Shown: positions 44,570 through 52,365 of the stretch, in pieces
Layout of the letters: every line of letters starts with the position of its first letter
How positions within the stretch are numbered: the stretch's first letter is position 1
Assembly (NCBI GenBank): GCA_017470995.1
Contig: JAFUXI010000071.1
Span: 39,457-103,456, forward strand
Reading direction: 5' to 3'
Length of the DNA stretch: 64,000 bases
Origin: Spirochaetales bacterium
GTDB taxonomy: Bacteria; Spirochaetota; Spirochaetia; Sphaerochaetales; Sphaerochaetaceae
Notes under the pieces: model-generated
Databases searched by the model: none
What the model saw: only the letters and a program-made list of their open reading frames with translations
What the model was told of the DNA's origin: nothing
Program-made: the position numbers and the translations under genes

Positions 44570-44648
44570 TTAGTACAGAACGCTGAGAGGGTCTGTTTTA
44601 TACTAACAAGTTAGTACAGATGAGAAGGAGTGTCCGTTCTGTACTAAC
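44569..44648. repeat. Two tandem 39-bp hairpin units in a convergent gap
   Basis: Unit A (44569-44607) and unit B (44610-44648) both begin GTTAGTACAGA and end TACTAAC or GTACTAAC, separated by AA. In unit B GTTAGTACAGA (44610-44620) pairs perfectly with TCTGTACTAAC (44638-44648); unit A pairs GTTAGTA and CAGA with TCTG and TACTAAC around a bulge. The outer arms GTTAGTACAGAACG (44569-44582) and CGTTCTGTACTAAC (44635-44648) also pair perfectly across both units. A TTTTT follows on the plus strand, so it can end transcription of the SDR gene. Confidence 0.8.
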
Positions 44649-44662
44649 TTTTTGGGAAATTG

Positions 44663-45202
44663 TCAGTAGTCCTTCTGCTTTCTGAGGGTCTTTCTGATAT
44701 ACTTGAAGGTTTCTTTCTCGCCTTTTTCCGCCAGCATTGACAGAAGCATTCCCAGCAGTCTTGAGGTCTCCGGATGCATCTTCTCCTCGCCGGTGCGCAG
44801 GCTGTAATACTCCAGGGCACTTGAATCCGTGTAGTTTTCCTTTTCATAGACCTTGCATGCGGCTACACGGTCACAGAACATCTCAATGACGTAGACAAGC
44901 GGCATCTTGATGGGAATGTATCTTCTTTCTTCCAGCGAGAAGTCGGTCCAGTACTCGAAGTGGTGGCGGTTTCTTCCCTTGTGGTGCATCCATGCCTTGG
45001 AGTAGCCGTATGCCATTCTTTCCCCTATAGTCGGGCTCTTGTTTCCGAGAAAGTACTTCACTCCGGGAATGAACTCCGCGGGGCTGTACTTGGACAAATC
45101 GTGCATGAGACCACGCCAGGGAATTCCGCATCTGAAGCAGTGTCGCATTACGAGATGCCTGTGCCTCGTGATTGTGTGCAGATGACCGAAGAATCTGTTC
45201 AT
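44663..45202 (-). CDS. DUF5662-family protein
   Basis: This 179-aa protein matches the DUF5662 pattern: HLHTITRHRHLVMRHCF, GLMHDLSKYSPAEF, and HHKGRNRHHFEYW, rich in His and Asp as in a metal-binding HD-like helical fold. A hydrolase role is possible but no function is established for the family. The start overlaps the diacylglycerol kinase-like gene stop by 4 bp, so they are translationally coupled on the minus strand. Confidence 0.75.
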   Translation of the reverse strand: MNRFFGHLHTITRHRHLVMRHCFRCGIPWRGLMHDLSKYSPAEFIPGVKYFLGNKSPTIGERMAYGYSKAWMHHKGRNRHHFEYWTDFSLEERRYIPIKMPLVYVIEMFCDRVAACKVYEKENYTDSSALEYYSLRTGEEKMHPETSRLLGMLLSMLAEKGEKETFKYIRKTLRKQKDY

Positions 45203-46095
45203 GGCATCAGCATCGTAAGGGCCTGATGATGGTTTTCGATGACAGCCGTGTCATGGGAGCCGCCATCCTCGCCATCCAGTGTCCACTCTGCGCTCTTGTC
45301 CAGTGAGAACTCGAACTTGCTGGACTTGACCGTGATAATTCCCGGCGCATGGAGGTTTCCGAGCAGCAGGACGTTCAGCGCATTGCTGAATTCCACGATG
45401 TTCGTAGGTTTCTTGATGAACAATCCCTCGAAAAGACCGTCATCCAGTTCCACGTCCTTGGGGACGAACTGCTTGAGGCTTCCGATTGTCTTGGAGTTGG
45501 AGACACAGCAGACCAGATACTCTCCGGTGAGGATCATGTCATCGGTCTTGATTTCCATCTCTCTTGCCGCACCCAAAAGGATCTGGGGGTTCATGTATTT
45601 TGCGGCATTGAGGAGGTAAGCCAGATAGCCCAGATTGTTCTTTGCCGCCTGATCCGTGGTATAGGGGATGTCGGTGATTGCCCCGAAAGCCGCAACATAG
45701 GAGAAATACTCACCGTTGAAGCTCCCGATATCGATTGTCCTGCGGTTATCGGCAACCGCCACCTGGACGGCTTTATCCACTGATTTGGGAATATTGTTGG
45801 CAATTGCAAAATCATTGGCCGTTCCCGACGGAATATATGCAAGATCTACCCTGCGCTCAAGATTCATGACGGCATTGAGTGCCTCGTGCAGCATTCCGTC
45901 ACCGCCTGCAACCACAATCCTGTCATAGGAAAGCCCCCACTGGAGAATCTTCTCATAGGCATCGCCCTTGGCCTGGGTGGGATAGACGGTTACGAGGAAG
46001 CCCGCTCGGGTGAGCGTGTCGGTTATCTTGGAGAGTCCTGCCTTTATGTTTCCCTTGCCTGCCCGGGGATTGAACAGGAACAACGCGGTCTTCAT
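45199..46095 (-). CDS. Diacylglycerol/lipid kinase family protein (YegS/DgkB-like)
   Basis: This 298-aa protein has the DAGK catalytic domain: NPRAGKG (9-15), [11 protein letters not shown] (64-74) and PSGTANDFA. It phosphorylates a lipid or sphingoid substrate with ATP in known relatives and probably recycles diacylglycerol here. No membrane segment is seen. It is the first gene of a two-gene minus-strand operon. A perfect TATAAT lies 6 nt before the ATG and no good Shine-Dalgarno sequence is present, so the message may be leaderless. Confidence 0.88.
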   Translation of the reverse strand: MKTALFLFNPRAGKGNIKAGLSKITDTLTRAGFLVTVYPTQAKGDAYEKILQWGLSYDRIVVAGGDGMLHEALNAVMNLERRVDLAYIPSGTANDFAIANNIPKSVDKAVQVAVADNRRTIDIGSFNGEYFSYVAAFGAITDIPYTTDQAAKNNLGYLAYLLNAAKYMNPQILLGAAREMEIKTDDMILTGEYLVCCVSNSKTIGSLKQFVPKDVELDDGLFEGLFIKKPTNIVEFSNALNVLLLGNLHAPGIITVKSSKFEFSLDKSAEWTLDGEDGGSHDTAVIENHHQALTMLMP

Positions 46096-46101
46096 GCCTT
46101 G

Positions 46102-46107
46102 ATTATA
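46102..46107 (-). promoter_or_regulatory. -10 box placed for a leaderless message of the lipid kinase gene
   Basis: TATAAT on the minus strand (46107-46102) is 6 nt before the ATG at 46095. The -35 region is poor. Confidence 0.45.
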
Positions 46108-46181
46108 GCGTTTTGATGCGGAAGTGGACTACCGTCTTCCCGACTTTTGTTGTAAGATTTCAGTCCATGGAGGATGGAAAC

Positions 46182-46643
46182 ATGATTGAAAGAACATTCA
46201 TAGCAATAAAGCCGGATGCAGTGCAGAGGGCACTGATTGGAAAGATAATCGCCAGAATCGAAGAGAAGGGCTACAAGATCGTGGCGCTCAAGATGATTCA
46301 GGTCTCACAGGAGCAGGCCGCCGCCCACTATGCAGAGCATTTCGGGAAGAGCTTCTATCCCAATCTCGTGAAGTTCATCACAAGCGCTCCCATTGTTGCT
46401 ATGGTGGTCGAGGGTGAAGACGCCATCAGCGGAATGAGACAGCTGATGGGAAAGACCAATCCCGCCAATGCAGAAGTGGGAACAATCAGAGGTGACTTCT
46501 CTCCGCTGATGAGCTTCAATGTCATCCACGGATCAGACGGTCCGGAGAGCGCCGCAAGGGAGATTGCAATATACTTCAATGAAGACGAAATCTGCGACAA
46601 GTGGCAGACAGCCTTCGAGATTCTTCGCGAGAAGATGAACTGA
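46182..46643 (+). CDS. ndk: Nucleoside diphosphate kinase
   Basis: This 153-aa enzyme balances nucleoside triphosphate pools by phosphate transfer through a phosphohistidine. The active-site motif NVIHGSD holds His116, and the N-terminal [12 protein letters not shown] is a family hallmark. The length is normal. The ATG at 46182 follows GGAGG; an upstream in-frame extension is rejected. It is a single gene, convergent with the AEC transporter. Confidence 0.96.
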   Translation: MIERTFIAIKPDAVQRALIGKIIARIEEKGYKIVALKMIQVSQEQAAAHYAEHFGKSFYPNLVKFITSAPIVAMVVEGEDAISGMRQLMGKTNPANAEVGTIRGDFSPLMSFNVIHGSDGPESAAREIAIYFNEDEICDKWQTAFEILREKMN

Positions 46644-46649
46644 CGATTT

Positions 46650-47591
46650 TCAGAAACCTACGGTAAGGCCGATCAGGACGAACCAACCGAACATAGTCAG
46701 CATACTCAACAGGGATGTCATAACGACAATCTCGTTGGCTAGGTCGGCATCACCGCCCATGGCTACGGCTGTGCTGTAGGAGTTGACTGCATTCGGGGCG
46801 GCTGCGTAGATGGTTACTCCGACAAGTCCGACGCCTCTGATTCCCAGGGCGATGGAGGCCGGGATAATCAGCGCGGGTACCAGAATGAGCTTGGCAATGA
46901 TGGCCCAAGTCAAATACTTTCCGTATTTTTTTATCTGACTGAACTCAAAAGAGGCACCCAAAGCTATCATTGACAGCGGAGTAGTGAGGGCGCTGAGCTT
47001 GGAAACGATTCCCGACATTATCCATGAGGGAATCACAATGCCCGACAGGTTGAGGGCAAGACCGGCAAGGCTTCCCACGACCAGCGGGTTCTTGATGATA
47101 TTCAGCAGAAGCTTGGGTACGCTTGTGGCATTGCCTGTGTACTTCTCGAAGATGAAGGCCGATATTGCGTTGTTGAGCGGAACAAGTATGACTGCAATGA
47201 CAGAGACTATTCCGATGTTGTCCGCACCGCAGATGCTCTGTGCAATTGGAATTCCCAGAATGGCATAGTTTGACTTGTAGATGCCCTGGATCATGACCGG
47301 AATCTGGGTCTTGTCCTTGACGAATCTCGGAACGATGAGCCAGGAGATAAGGAAGATGCTGATGATCCCGCCGGCAACCATGAGAACAGGAAGCAGTTCC
47401 ACGTCTTCCTTCAGGTTTGCCTTGTAGATTGTCTCTGCACACATGATGGACAGGAAGTATCGGAACACAATGATATTGATCTGCTTGGTTGTGCTCTCGC
47501 TGAGATACTTCTTCTTCTGGAAGTAGTAGCCCAGCATCATGAATGCGAACAGAGGCAAAAGGGCTTTTGCCGAAATCAGGATCACGTCCAT
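46650..47591 (-). CDS. AEC-family (auxin efflux carrier-like) transporter
   Basis: This 313-aa membrane protein has ten predicted helices in the two-bundle layout of the AEC family. N-terminal ALLPLFAFMMLGYYFQKK and GIYKSNYAILGIPIAQSI, and C-terminal YAAAPNAVNSYSTAVAMGGDADLA, are typical. Known bacterial members move malate, malonate or other small acids. The gene starts 4 nt after the UMP kinase stop, so they share a transcript, although no functional link is evident. Confidence 0.9.
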   Translation of the reverse strand: MDVILISAKALLPLFAFMMLGYYFQKKKYLSESTTKQINIIVFRYFLSIMCAETIYKANLKEDVELLPVLMVAGGIISIFLISWLIVPRFVKDKTQIPVMIQGIYKSNYAILGIPIAQSICGADNIGIVSVIAVILVPLNNAISAFIFEKYTGNATSVPKLLLNIIKNPLVVGSLAGLALNLSGIVIPSWIMSGIVSKLSALTTPLSMIALGASFEFSQIKKYGKYLTWAIIAKLILVPALIIPASIALGIRGVGLVGVTIYAAAPNAVNSYSTAVAMGGDADLANEIVVMTSLLSMLTMFGWFVLIGLTVGF

Positions 47592-47595
47592 TTTG

Positions 47596-48297
47596 TCAGT
47601 CTCCTATGACCGTACCCTCGAAAGATTCTCCCCTGAGAATCGAAAGGGTATTCTCCGTGTTTCTGCCATCCGCACAGATAACCCTGATTCCTGCTTCCTG
47701 GGCAAGCTTGGAGGCTATCGGGTCGAACGGAGCGTTCTTTCCGGGAACCCACTCGTCTCCGACCATTGCCCTGAAGTCGGCCCATGAGATTGAGTCGATC
47801 GGCTTTGCATCAGGATTCTTGCGCGGATCATCCGTAAAGACCTTGGCGATATTCGAAAGGTTGATGACAAGCTTTGCACCGAACCGCTTGGCAAGGTAAA
47901 CCGCATCAGTATCGGTGGAGAAACCCGGCTTCCATCCTCCTGCAACAAGGATTCTTCCCGAGAAAGACACGTCTTCTGCCGTGGGGTTTGTCACGACGCT
48001 GTCCAGGCAATACTTGCCGAAGATAGCCTTGACCAGTTCCGCATTGATGTGGGTTGCCTTGATTCCGATCCAGTCCTGGGCGTTTGAATCCTGGGACTGT
48101 GCATCCGAAACAACTTCCCTGTAGGCTTGCTGATAGACCCTGGCAGGAGCTCCTCCTCCGCAGACGAAAATCAGTTTGTCCTGGGGGTTGTCCTCCAGGT
48201 ATGTCCTGATCTTTGCAAGGAAGTCCGAAAGGAAGGCGCTGTTCACCTTGTCCGGAGCAATAATGGAACCACCGACTGACAGTACTGAAATTCTCAT
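47596..48297 (-). CDS. pyrH: UMP kinase, archaeal/spirochaete type
   Basis: This 233-aa amino-acid-kinase-fold protein phosphorylates UMP to UDP for nucleic acid synthesis. It opens with SVGGSIIAPDKV and has CGGGAPARVYQQA, WKPGFSTDTDAVYLA and INLSNIAKVFTDDPRKNP. The form is nearer to archaeal PyrH than to the common bacterial one, and spirochaetes are known to have this type, which supports the taxonomic inference. AGGAG is placed well before the ATG. Confidence 0.88.
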   Translation of the reverse strand: MRISVLSVGGSIIAPDKVNSAFLSDFLAKIRTYLEDNPQDKLIFVCGGGAPARVYQQAYREVVSDAQSQDSNAQDWIGIKATHINAELVKAIFGKYCLDSVVTNPTAEDVSFSGRILVAGGWKPGFSTDTDAVYLAKRFGAKLVINLSNIAKVFTDDPRKNPDAKPIDSISWADFRAMVGDEWVPGKNAPFDPIASKLAQEAGIRVICADGRNTENTLSILRGESFEGTVIGD

Positions 48298-48368
48298 GGA
48301 ATTCTCCTATTTTTATTATTGTTATCTGAATATCCCGTATTCAACAGAAGTACTGGATAGTCCAATAT

Positions 48369-49172
48369 CTAGCCGATATATATTAGCTTGACAATCCAGT
48401 TGGCAAGCCTTGCAGGAAGAAGTTTTGCCAAAAGGGCCAGAGCCTTGTAGTCCAGGCCAACCGCACACCGTACCGGCGGATTCTTCCTGTATGCAAGCTT
48501 CAGGAAAACCCTGGCAACCGAATCAGGGGTCTTGCCGTTCTGTTCATCATGAGCCATATGTGCAACCGAGCTCTTGCACTGCTCGAAATACGGGGAGCTC
48601 TCGGGTTCATCGCTGGTGCGGGCTTTTGTAAATCCCGTCTTGGTATCTCCCGGTTCCACCAGGGCAACCCTGACTCCGAACTGTGATGCTTCCATTCTGA
48701 GAGCTTGAGCATAGGCTTCGATGGCGTATTTTGATGAACTGTAGTGGCTCTGATAGGGGATTGCTATCAATCCGGCCACCGAACTGGTGATCAGAACAAG
48801 AGAGCGTTTGTTCTTTCTGAGCAGAGGCAGGAATATGCTGTTTACGTTCAGAACTCCGAAGTAATTGGTTTCCATCTGGGCCTTTGCTCTTTCAAGCGGT
48901 GTCATTTCCGCCGAACCGCTTATTCCGAAGCCTGCGCAGTGGACGATGATTCCGAGTTCGTCGATCTTTGAAACTGCATTTCTGACTGAATCGAGGTCCG
49001 TAACATCCATTGTCAGGGGTATTATGCTGGGATTCTTGGTTTCCTTGGGATGCCTGGAAGCGGCATAGACCGTAAAGCCGTTCATTGCAAACAGGTCTGC
49101 AGTCTCCTTTCCGATTCCGCTGGATGCTCCGGTTACGAGCACTTTCATCAGATATGGGCTTTTCTTGGTCAT
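48369..49172 (-). CDS. Short-chain dehydrogenase/reductase
   Basis: This 267-aa SDR has TGASSGIG (about 14-21), the catalytic ITSS serine and YSSSK (Tyr-x-x-x-Lys), and a hydrophobic C-terminus (LLAKLLPARLANWIVKLIYIG) like that of the SDR at 43772, which suggests lipid-associated substrates. The ATG at 49172 has no Shine-Dalgarno sequence but TACAAT ends 6 nt before it. A second in-frame Met at codon 9 (MKVLVTG) is a possible alternative start, also without a Shine-Dalgarno sequence. The 71-bp gap to the UMP kinase gene holds nothing recognisable. Confidence 0.85.
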   Translation of the reverse strand: MTKKSPYLMKVLVTGASSGIGKETADLFAMNGFTVYAASRHPKETKNPSIIPLTMDVTDLDSVRNAVSKIDELGIIVHCAGFGISGSAEMTPLERAKAQMETNYFGVLNVNSIFLPLLRKNKRSLVLITSSVAGLIAIPYQSHYSSSKYAIEAYAQALRMEASQFGVRVALVEPGDTKTGFTKARTSDEPESSPYFEQCKSSVAHMAHDEQNGKTPDSVARVFLKLAYRKNPPVRCAVGLDYKALALLAKLLPARLANWIVKLIYIG

Positions 49173-49178
49173 GCCATG

Positions 49179-49184
49179 ATTGTA
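49179..49184 (-). promoter_or_regulatory. -10 box placed for a leaderless message of the SDR gene
   Basis: TACAAT on the minus strand (49184-49179) ends 6 nt before the ATG at 49172; the -35 is weak (TGTAAA). Confidence 0.4.
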
Positions 49185-49218
49185 CTACATTTGGGGTTCT
49201 CTTTACAGAGGCAGAAAC

Positions 49219-49249
49219 GTCCCCGCACGGCACAGGCGAATGCGGGGAC
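49219..49249 (-). terminator. Terminator after ssb
   Basis: GTCCCCGCA (49219-49227) pairs perfectly with TGCGGGGAC (49241-49249), and on the minus strand GTTTCTG follows. It lies downstream of the ssb stop. Confidence 0.65.
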
Positions 49250-49308
49250 ATGGCAAAGGGTGTGTAAGTGGAAAGAAGCACCTCCATTGCCGCGTTCAGC
49301 TTATCAAA

Positions 49309-49902
49309 TCAGAACGGAGCGTCTCCTTCATCGAAATTCTCGGGGCCTGAAGACTGCTCGGGGTCCTTGTCCTGCGCGCCGTCATCAAGGACGGTAGGGG
49401 ATACGGGCTCGTGTTCTTCTTCCTGCTGATTCTGCGGAACCTCGGGTTCCGGCTGCCTTCTTTCCTCCTCTGTTTCTTTTGCCATCTTCTCGAGGGCGTC
49501 CATCGATGCGGTGTCGGTCCTGGTATCCGGGAATCCGGCCTTCTTTTCCGGTTCGATTTCCGGGATATCCTCCTTCTTTTTCGGTGGTTGGAATTCGATG
49601 TGCTCGGCTATGATGAAGATCCTTTCCCTCCAGCCGTCATAGGCTCGCCAGCTCTGCTGCTTGAGTCTGCCCACGACCCTGACGCCCCTGCCTTTTTTAA
49701 GGTACTGCATGCATGCATCGGCAACCGGGCCGAATACATAGACGTAGAAGTAGGACGGGTCCGGCTTCCATTTTCCGTCACGGCCAAGGAAATATCGGTT
49801 GTTGGCAACAGCCAGACGACACTGGGAATACTCGGCAGTCGTCTCATCCTTTGGATCCCTTGTGAGTGTCCCTTCGATCAGGACTGTGTTCAGGTTGTTC
49901 AT
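49309..49902 (-). CDS. ssb: Single-stranded DNA-binding protein
   Basis: This 197-aa protein has an N-terminal OB fold (LNTVLIEGTLTRDP, GRGVRVVGRLKQQSW) that coats single-stranded DNA. A long acidic, Gln/Pro-rich linker ends in the terminal FDEGDAPF, matching the SSB tip that recruits repair and replication partners. The ATG at 49902 follows GAGGAG; the TTG two codons upstream is less likely. The sequence is divergent and the OB fold has a spirochaete-like insertion around DGKWKPDPSYF. It is a single gene with its own terminator. Confidence 0.9.
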   Translation of the reverse strand: MNNLNTVLIEGTLTRDPKDETTAEYSQCRLAVANNRYFLGRDGKWKPDPSYFYVYVFGPVADACMQYLKKGRGVRVVGRLKQQSWRAYDGWRERIFIIAEHIEFQPPKKKEDIPEIEPEKKAGFPDTRTDTASMDALEKMAKETEEERRQPEPEVPQNQQEEEHEPVSPTVLDDGAQDKDPEQSSGPENFDEGDAPF

Positions 49903-49992
49903 ACGCAACTCCTCTTGCAGGGGATGCGCCGGAGAACCTGAACTCAGGCCCTTTACCCGTTAGGCATTTTACCCCTACACAGCCCTATACAG

Positions 49993-50031
49993 AAAAAGTG
50001 TCGAAAATATTCGCGATTTCCGACACTTTTT
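49993..50031. terminator. Bidirectional terminator downstream of trxA
   Basis: AAAAAGTGTCG (49993-50003) pairs with CGACACTTTTT (50021-50031), giving an A/T-flanked stem usable on both strands. It follows the trxA stop on the minus strand. Confidence 0.8.
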
Positions 50032-50068
50032 TTGCTTTTATGTAAGTTTTTTTGTGTGGTTATTGGCT

Positions 50069-50392
50069 TCAGCTCAGAGCATCATTAATGAAGGTCTCGA
50101 GCACGGCCATAGGTGCTCCGCCTGTCCTCTGGGATACTGCCTGCCCATCCTTGAAGAGAATCAGGGTAGGGATGCTGCTGATGCCGAAGGATTCGGCAAG
50201 AACCGGATATTCATCGACATCCACTTTTCCAACCTTTATCCTATCGGAGTATTTTGTCGCTATCTGTGAAATAATCGGTGCAAGCATCTTGCAGGGGCCG
50301 CACCAGGGTGCCCAGAAATCTACCAATACAGGTTTGTCGCTCTTGAGGACTTCCTGCTCGAAATTCGAATCGTTAAGAATAATCTCGCTCAT
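50069..50392 (-). CDS. trxA: Thioredoxin
   Basis: This 107-aa protein is a standard thioredoxin, reducing disulfides in cytoplasmic proteins. The active site WCGPC is at 30-34 and the conserved cis-proline is in SIPTLILF. The ATG at 50392 follows AAGGAG; the longer frame from 50455 is rejected. The 315-bp gap upstream to the DUF5655 gene is strongly AT-rich and holds the promoter at 50593 and no small gene that I can support. Confidence 0.95.
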   Translation of the reverse strand: MSEIILNDSNFEQEVLKSDKPVLVDFWAPWCGPCKMLAPIISQIATKYSDRIKVGKVDVDEYPVLAESFGISSIPTLILFKDGQAVSQRTGGAPMAVLETFINDALS

Positions 50393-50592
50393 ATCTTCTC
50401 CTTGTCTCTGATTTAAAGATACTTGCTGCAAGTGAAAAAGGAAAGGGAAAAACACGATTTATTGAAACTAAAGGAAAGGCTATGAAAGTTAAAATATTTT
50501 TTCATTGTTTCTTATTGGTATGAATTTAAACTTATATAAGAACGATATAAAGAAAAAAATTATAAATTCTTGCAAAATAAGAAATTAAGCTA

Positions 50593-50621
50593 TTGACATG
50601 CGAAAAAAGGTGGTTTAAGAT
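50593..50621 (+). promoter_or_regulatory. Strong sigma-70 promoter of the DUF5655 gene
   Basis: TTGACA (50593-50598) and TAAGAT (50616-50621) are separated by 17 bp. The resulting leader is about 80 nt and ends in AAAGGAGG before the ATG at 50708. Confidence 0.7.
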
Positions 50622-50707
50622 TTAACCATCGGACAGGGGAAGCACACCCAATAAAAAAGGAATAAAGCAGATCGGTTCGATGAAAAAATTTTTAAAGGAG
50701 GTAAGCG

Positions 50708-51091
50708 ATGTCAGGTGAAGATAAGGCAGTAGGTTTCTTCGGATCCAATAAGGAATCCCTGGATGCCTTCAATGATCTTAAACACTATATAAATGATTTC
50801 TGTCCGGATGCAGTCATATCCGTGCAGGGTTCGGTTCTGGCTTTCAGGACAGCTGCAGGTTTTGCATATGTTTCGCTTCCTCCTTCAGCTGACCATTCGG
50901 TTCTTTTCAACCTGGCCATCACCAACAGAAAGAAGATCACAAGTCCGAGAATCGAGAGGGTTGTCAACCCGGTTCCCGGAACCCGTTCCTATGTCTACCA
51001 TATCGGAATCAGGTCTACAAACGATATCGATTCCGAGATAAAGACCTGGATCCGCCAGTCCTACGAATATTCGAAACTCAACTACGCTTGA
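50708..51091 (+). CDS. DUF5655-like protein
   Basis: This 127-aa cytoplasmic protein has the DUF5655-like pattern: a C-terminal half with VYHIGIRSTNDIDSEIKTWIRQSYEYS and an N-terminal beta-rich part with VSVQGSVLAFRTAAGFAYVSL. Such domains are often fused or adjacent to DNA-processing or toxin-related genes elsewhere, but nothing of that sort is seen here. It has a consensus promoter, a strong AAAGGAGG and its own terminator, implying substantial expression of a small stand-alone protein. Function unknown. Confidence 0.72.
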   Translation: MSGEDKAVGFFGSNKESLDAFNDLKHYINDFCPDAVISVQGSVLAFRTAAGFAYVSLPPSADHSVLFNLAITNRKKITSPRIERVVNPVPGTRSYVYHIGIRSTNDIDSEIKTWIRQSYEYSKLNYA

Positions 51092-51132
51092 TTCCCTAGA
51101 GCGTTCCAATAATACCCTTTATCTTGTTGTTG

Positions 51133-51167
51133 CGGAGGTGCTGAGAACCAGCACCTCCGGTTTTTTT
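51133..51167 (+). terminator. Rho-independent terminator after DUF5655 gene
   Basis: CGGAGGTGCTG (51133-51143) and CAGCACCTCCG (51149-51159) pair perfectly around a 5-nt loop, followed by seven Ts. Confidence 0.92.
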
Positions 51168-51212
51168 GTCCTAAGACGAAAAAGTCAAAAAAGTCATGAA
51201 AAAGGGTCTGAC

Positions 51213-51247
51213 ATTTCTAATATTTTCTGCAGTTTTTCCGTTATGGG
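51213..51247 (+). promoter_or_regulatory. Conserved lipoprotein-gene upstream block, copy 1
   Basis: ATTTCTAAT (51213-51221), 6 nt, then TGCAGTTTTTCCGTTAT (51228-51244) and GGG. The same two blocks with the same spacing occur at 63820-63851. The block ends 20 nt before the lipoprotein ATG. It could be a promoter with a transcript leader or a binding site. Confidence 0.65.
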
Positions 51248-51264
51248 AGACAGAGAGGTTTTCC

Positions 51265-52230
51265 ATGAACAGAAAGGTTTTCATTGTTATTCTGCTGATT
51301 GTATCATCTGTCGTCATTCTGCTGCTTGTCCTTCTGGGTTGCAGCCAGGACCCGGACGGAAAGGAAATAATCAACGTCTTCTCCGGCAACGACTGCATTG
51401 CCCCGACCTTGCTTTCGGTCAGATCCGAATCCGGTTATATCATCCGGCTCGAGTTCGATGAACCCGTCAGGGTCTACGGTAAATCCTTTGCCCCTTTCTC
51501 GGCGCGTGCAGACGGGAGGTTCATCTATGTAACCCTTTCCAATGTACTTCCGCCGGGAAGAAGCTCCGGCGTAAAGGGCAGGGTGCGGGATTACAGCGGG
51601 AACACCACGGGCCTGGAGATATCGGTCTGGGGTTTCAATCCCAGACTTCCCGAGATAATCATCAATGAGTTCACAACGAAGGGGACTGCCAGAAGTCCGG
51701 ACAGGACTGAGCTGAGGGTCATGGAGGCCGGCAATCTGGAGGGGCTGACCCTGTACTGCGGGATTCCGGGTGATTGTGATGCCTCGGTCATGCTGGGAGA
51801 CATGGAGGTGAACCGAGACGACCTCATCGTCATCTGGTGGACGGAAAGCCTTCCGGACGATGTTCCTATGAAGGCGGGCAGGGTCTTCAATGTCTGTGCC
51901 GAGTCAACATCGGATCCGTCCTCCAACAACGGTACATTCGTCCTGTGTGACAATCCGTCCCTGGGGGCGAAGGTCCTAGATGCCGTAATCTACTCCGGTT
52001 TCAGCCAAAGCCACGAGGGCTATGGTACAAAGACGGCCCTGCAGCGTGCCAGATGGGTTCTCGCCTGCGGAGCATGGGAGGGAGATGCCGTTGACTGCAA
52101 TGCAGCCACAGCAACCAGATCCGTCAGCCGATTTTCCGATGGTCGTGATACGGATTGCCGGGAAGACTGGTATGTGACTGTAACTTCAGGTTCCACGTTC
52201 GGCAAACAGAACACTTCCGATGCACTATGA
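51265..52230 (+). CDS. Lipoprotein with Ig-like and lamin-tail-like domains
   Basis: This 321-aa lipoprotein has a signal with lipidated Cys26 (LLGC). The N-terminal mature part (APTLLSVRSESGYIIRLEFDEPVRV) resembles a bacterial Ig-like or SbsA-type domain. Then INEFTTKGTARSPDRTELRVMEAGNL and a C-terminal RSVSRFSDGRDTDCREDWYVT look like a lamin-tail or LTD domain, often found in secreted nucleases or surface proteins; no nuclease motif is seen. The ATG at 51265 follows GAGAGG. It shares an upstream element with the lipoprotein gene at 63873. Surface role is inferred. Confidence 0.75.
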   Translation: MNRKVFIVILLIVSSVVILLLVLLGCSQDPDGKEIINVFSGNDCIAPTLLSVRSESGYIIRLEFDEPVRVYGKSFAPFSARADGRFIYVTLSNVLPPGRSSGVKGRVRDYSGNTTGLEISVWGFNPRLPEIIINEFTTKGTARSPDRTELRVMEAGNLEGLTLYCGIPGDCDASVMLGDMEVNRDDLIVIWWTESLPDDVPMKAGRVFNVCAESTSDPSSNNGTFVLCDNPSLGAKVLDAVIYSGFSQSHEGYGTKTALQRARWVLACGAWEGDAVDCNAATATRSVSRFSDGRDTDCREDWYVTVTSGSTFGKQNTSDAL

Positions 52231-52271
52231 GTTTGACCAGTACCACGTGTTTTCCATATAATGGAAACAAC

Positions 52272-52354
52272 GACGGCCCCTTAGGGAAAAGGGAGATGCC
52301 GTCAAAGAAACACAATGGGCAGTGGGGCCTGAGTGGGGTATCAGCACATTGCCC
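52272..52354 (+). promoter_or_regulatory. Structured leader of prs, two hairpins
   Basis: Hairpin 1 pairs GACGGC (52272-52277) with GCCGTC (52298-52303) and CCCTT (52278-52282) with AAGGG (52289-52293), with a 4-nt bulge. Hairpin 2 pairs GGGCA (52317-52321) with TGCCC (52350-52354) and GTG (52322-52324) with CAC (52345-52347), with a 2-nt bulge, ending just before the ribosome-binding GAGGGGG. It does not match a riboswitch I recognise. Confidence 0.5.
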
Positions 52355-52365
52355 GAGGGGGATGC

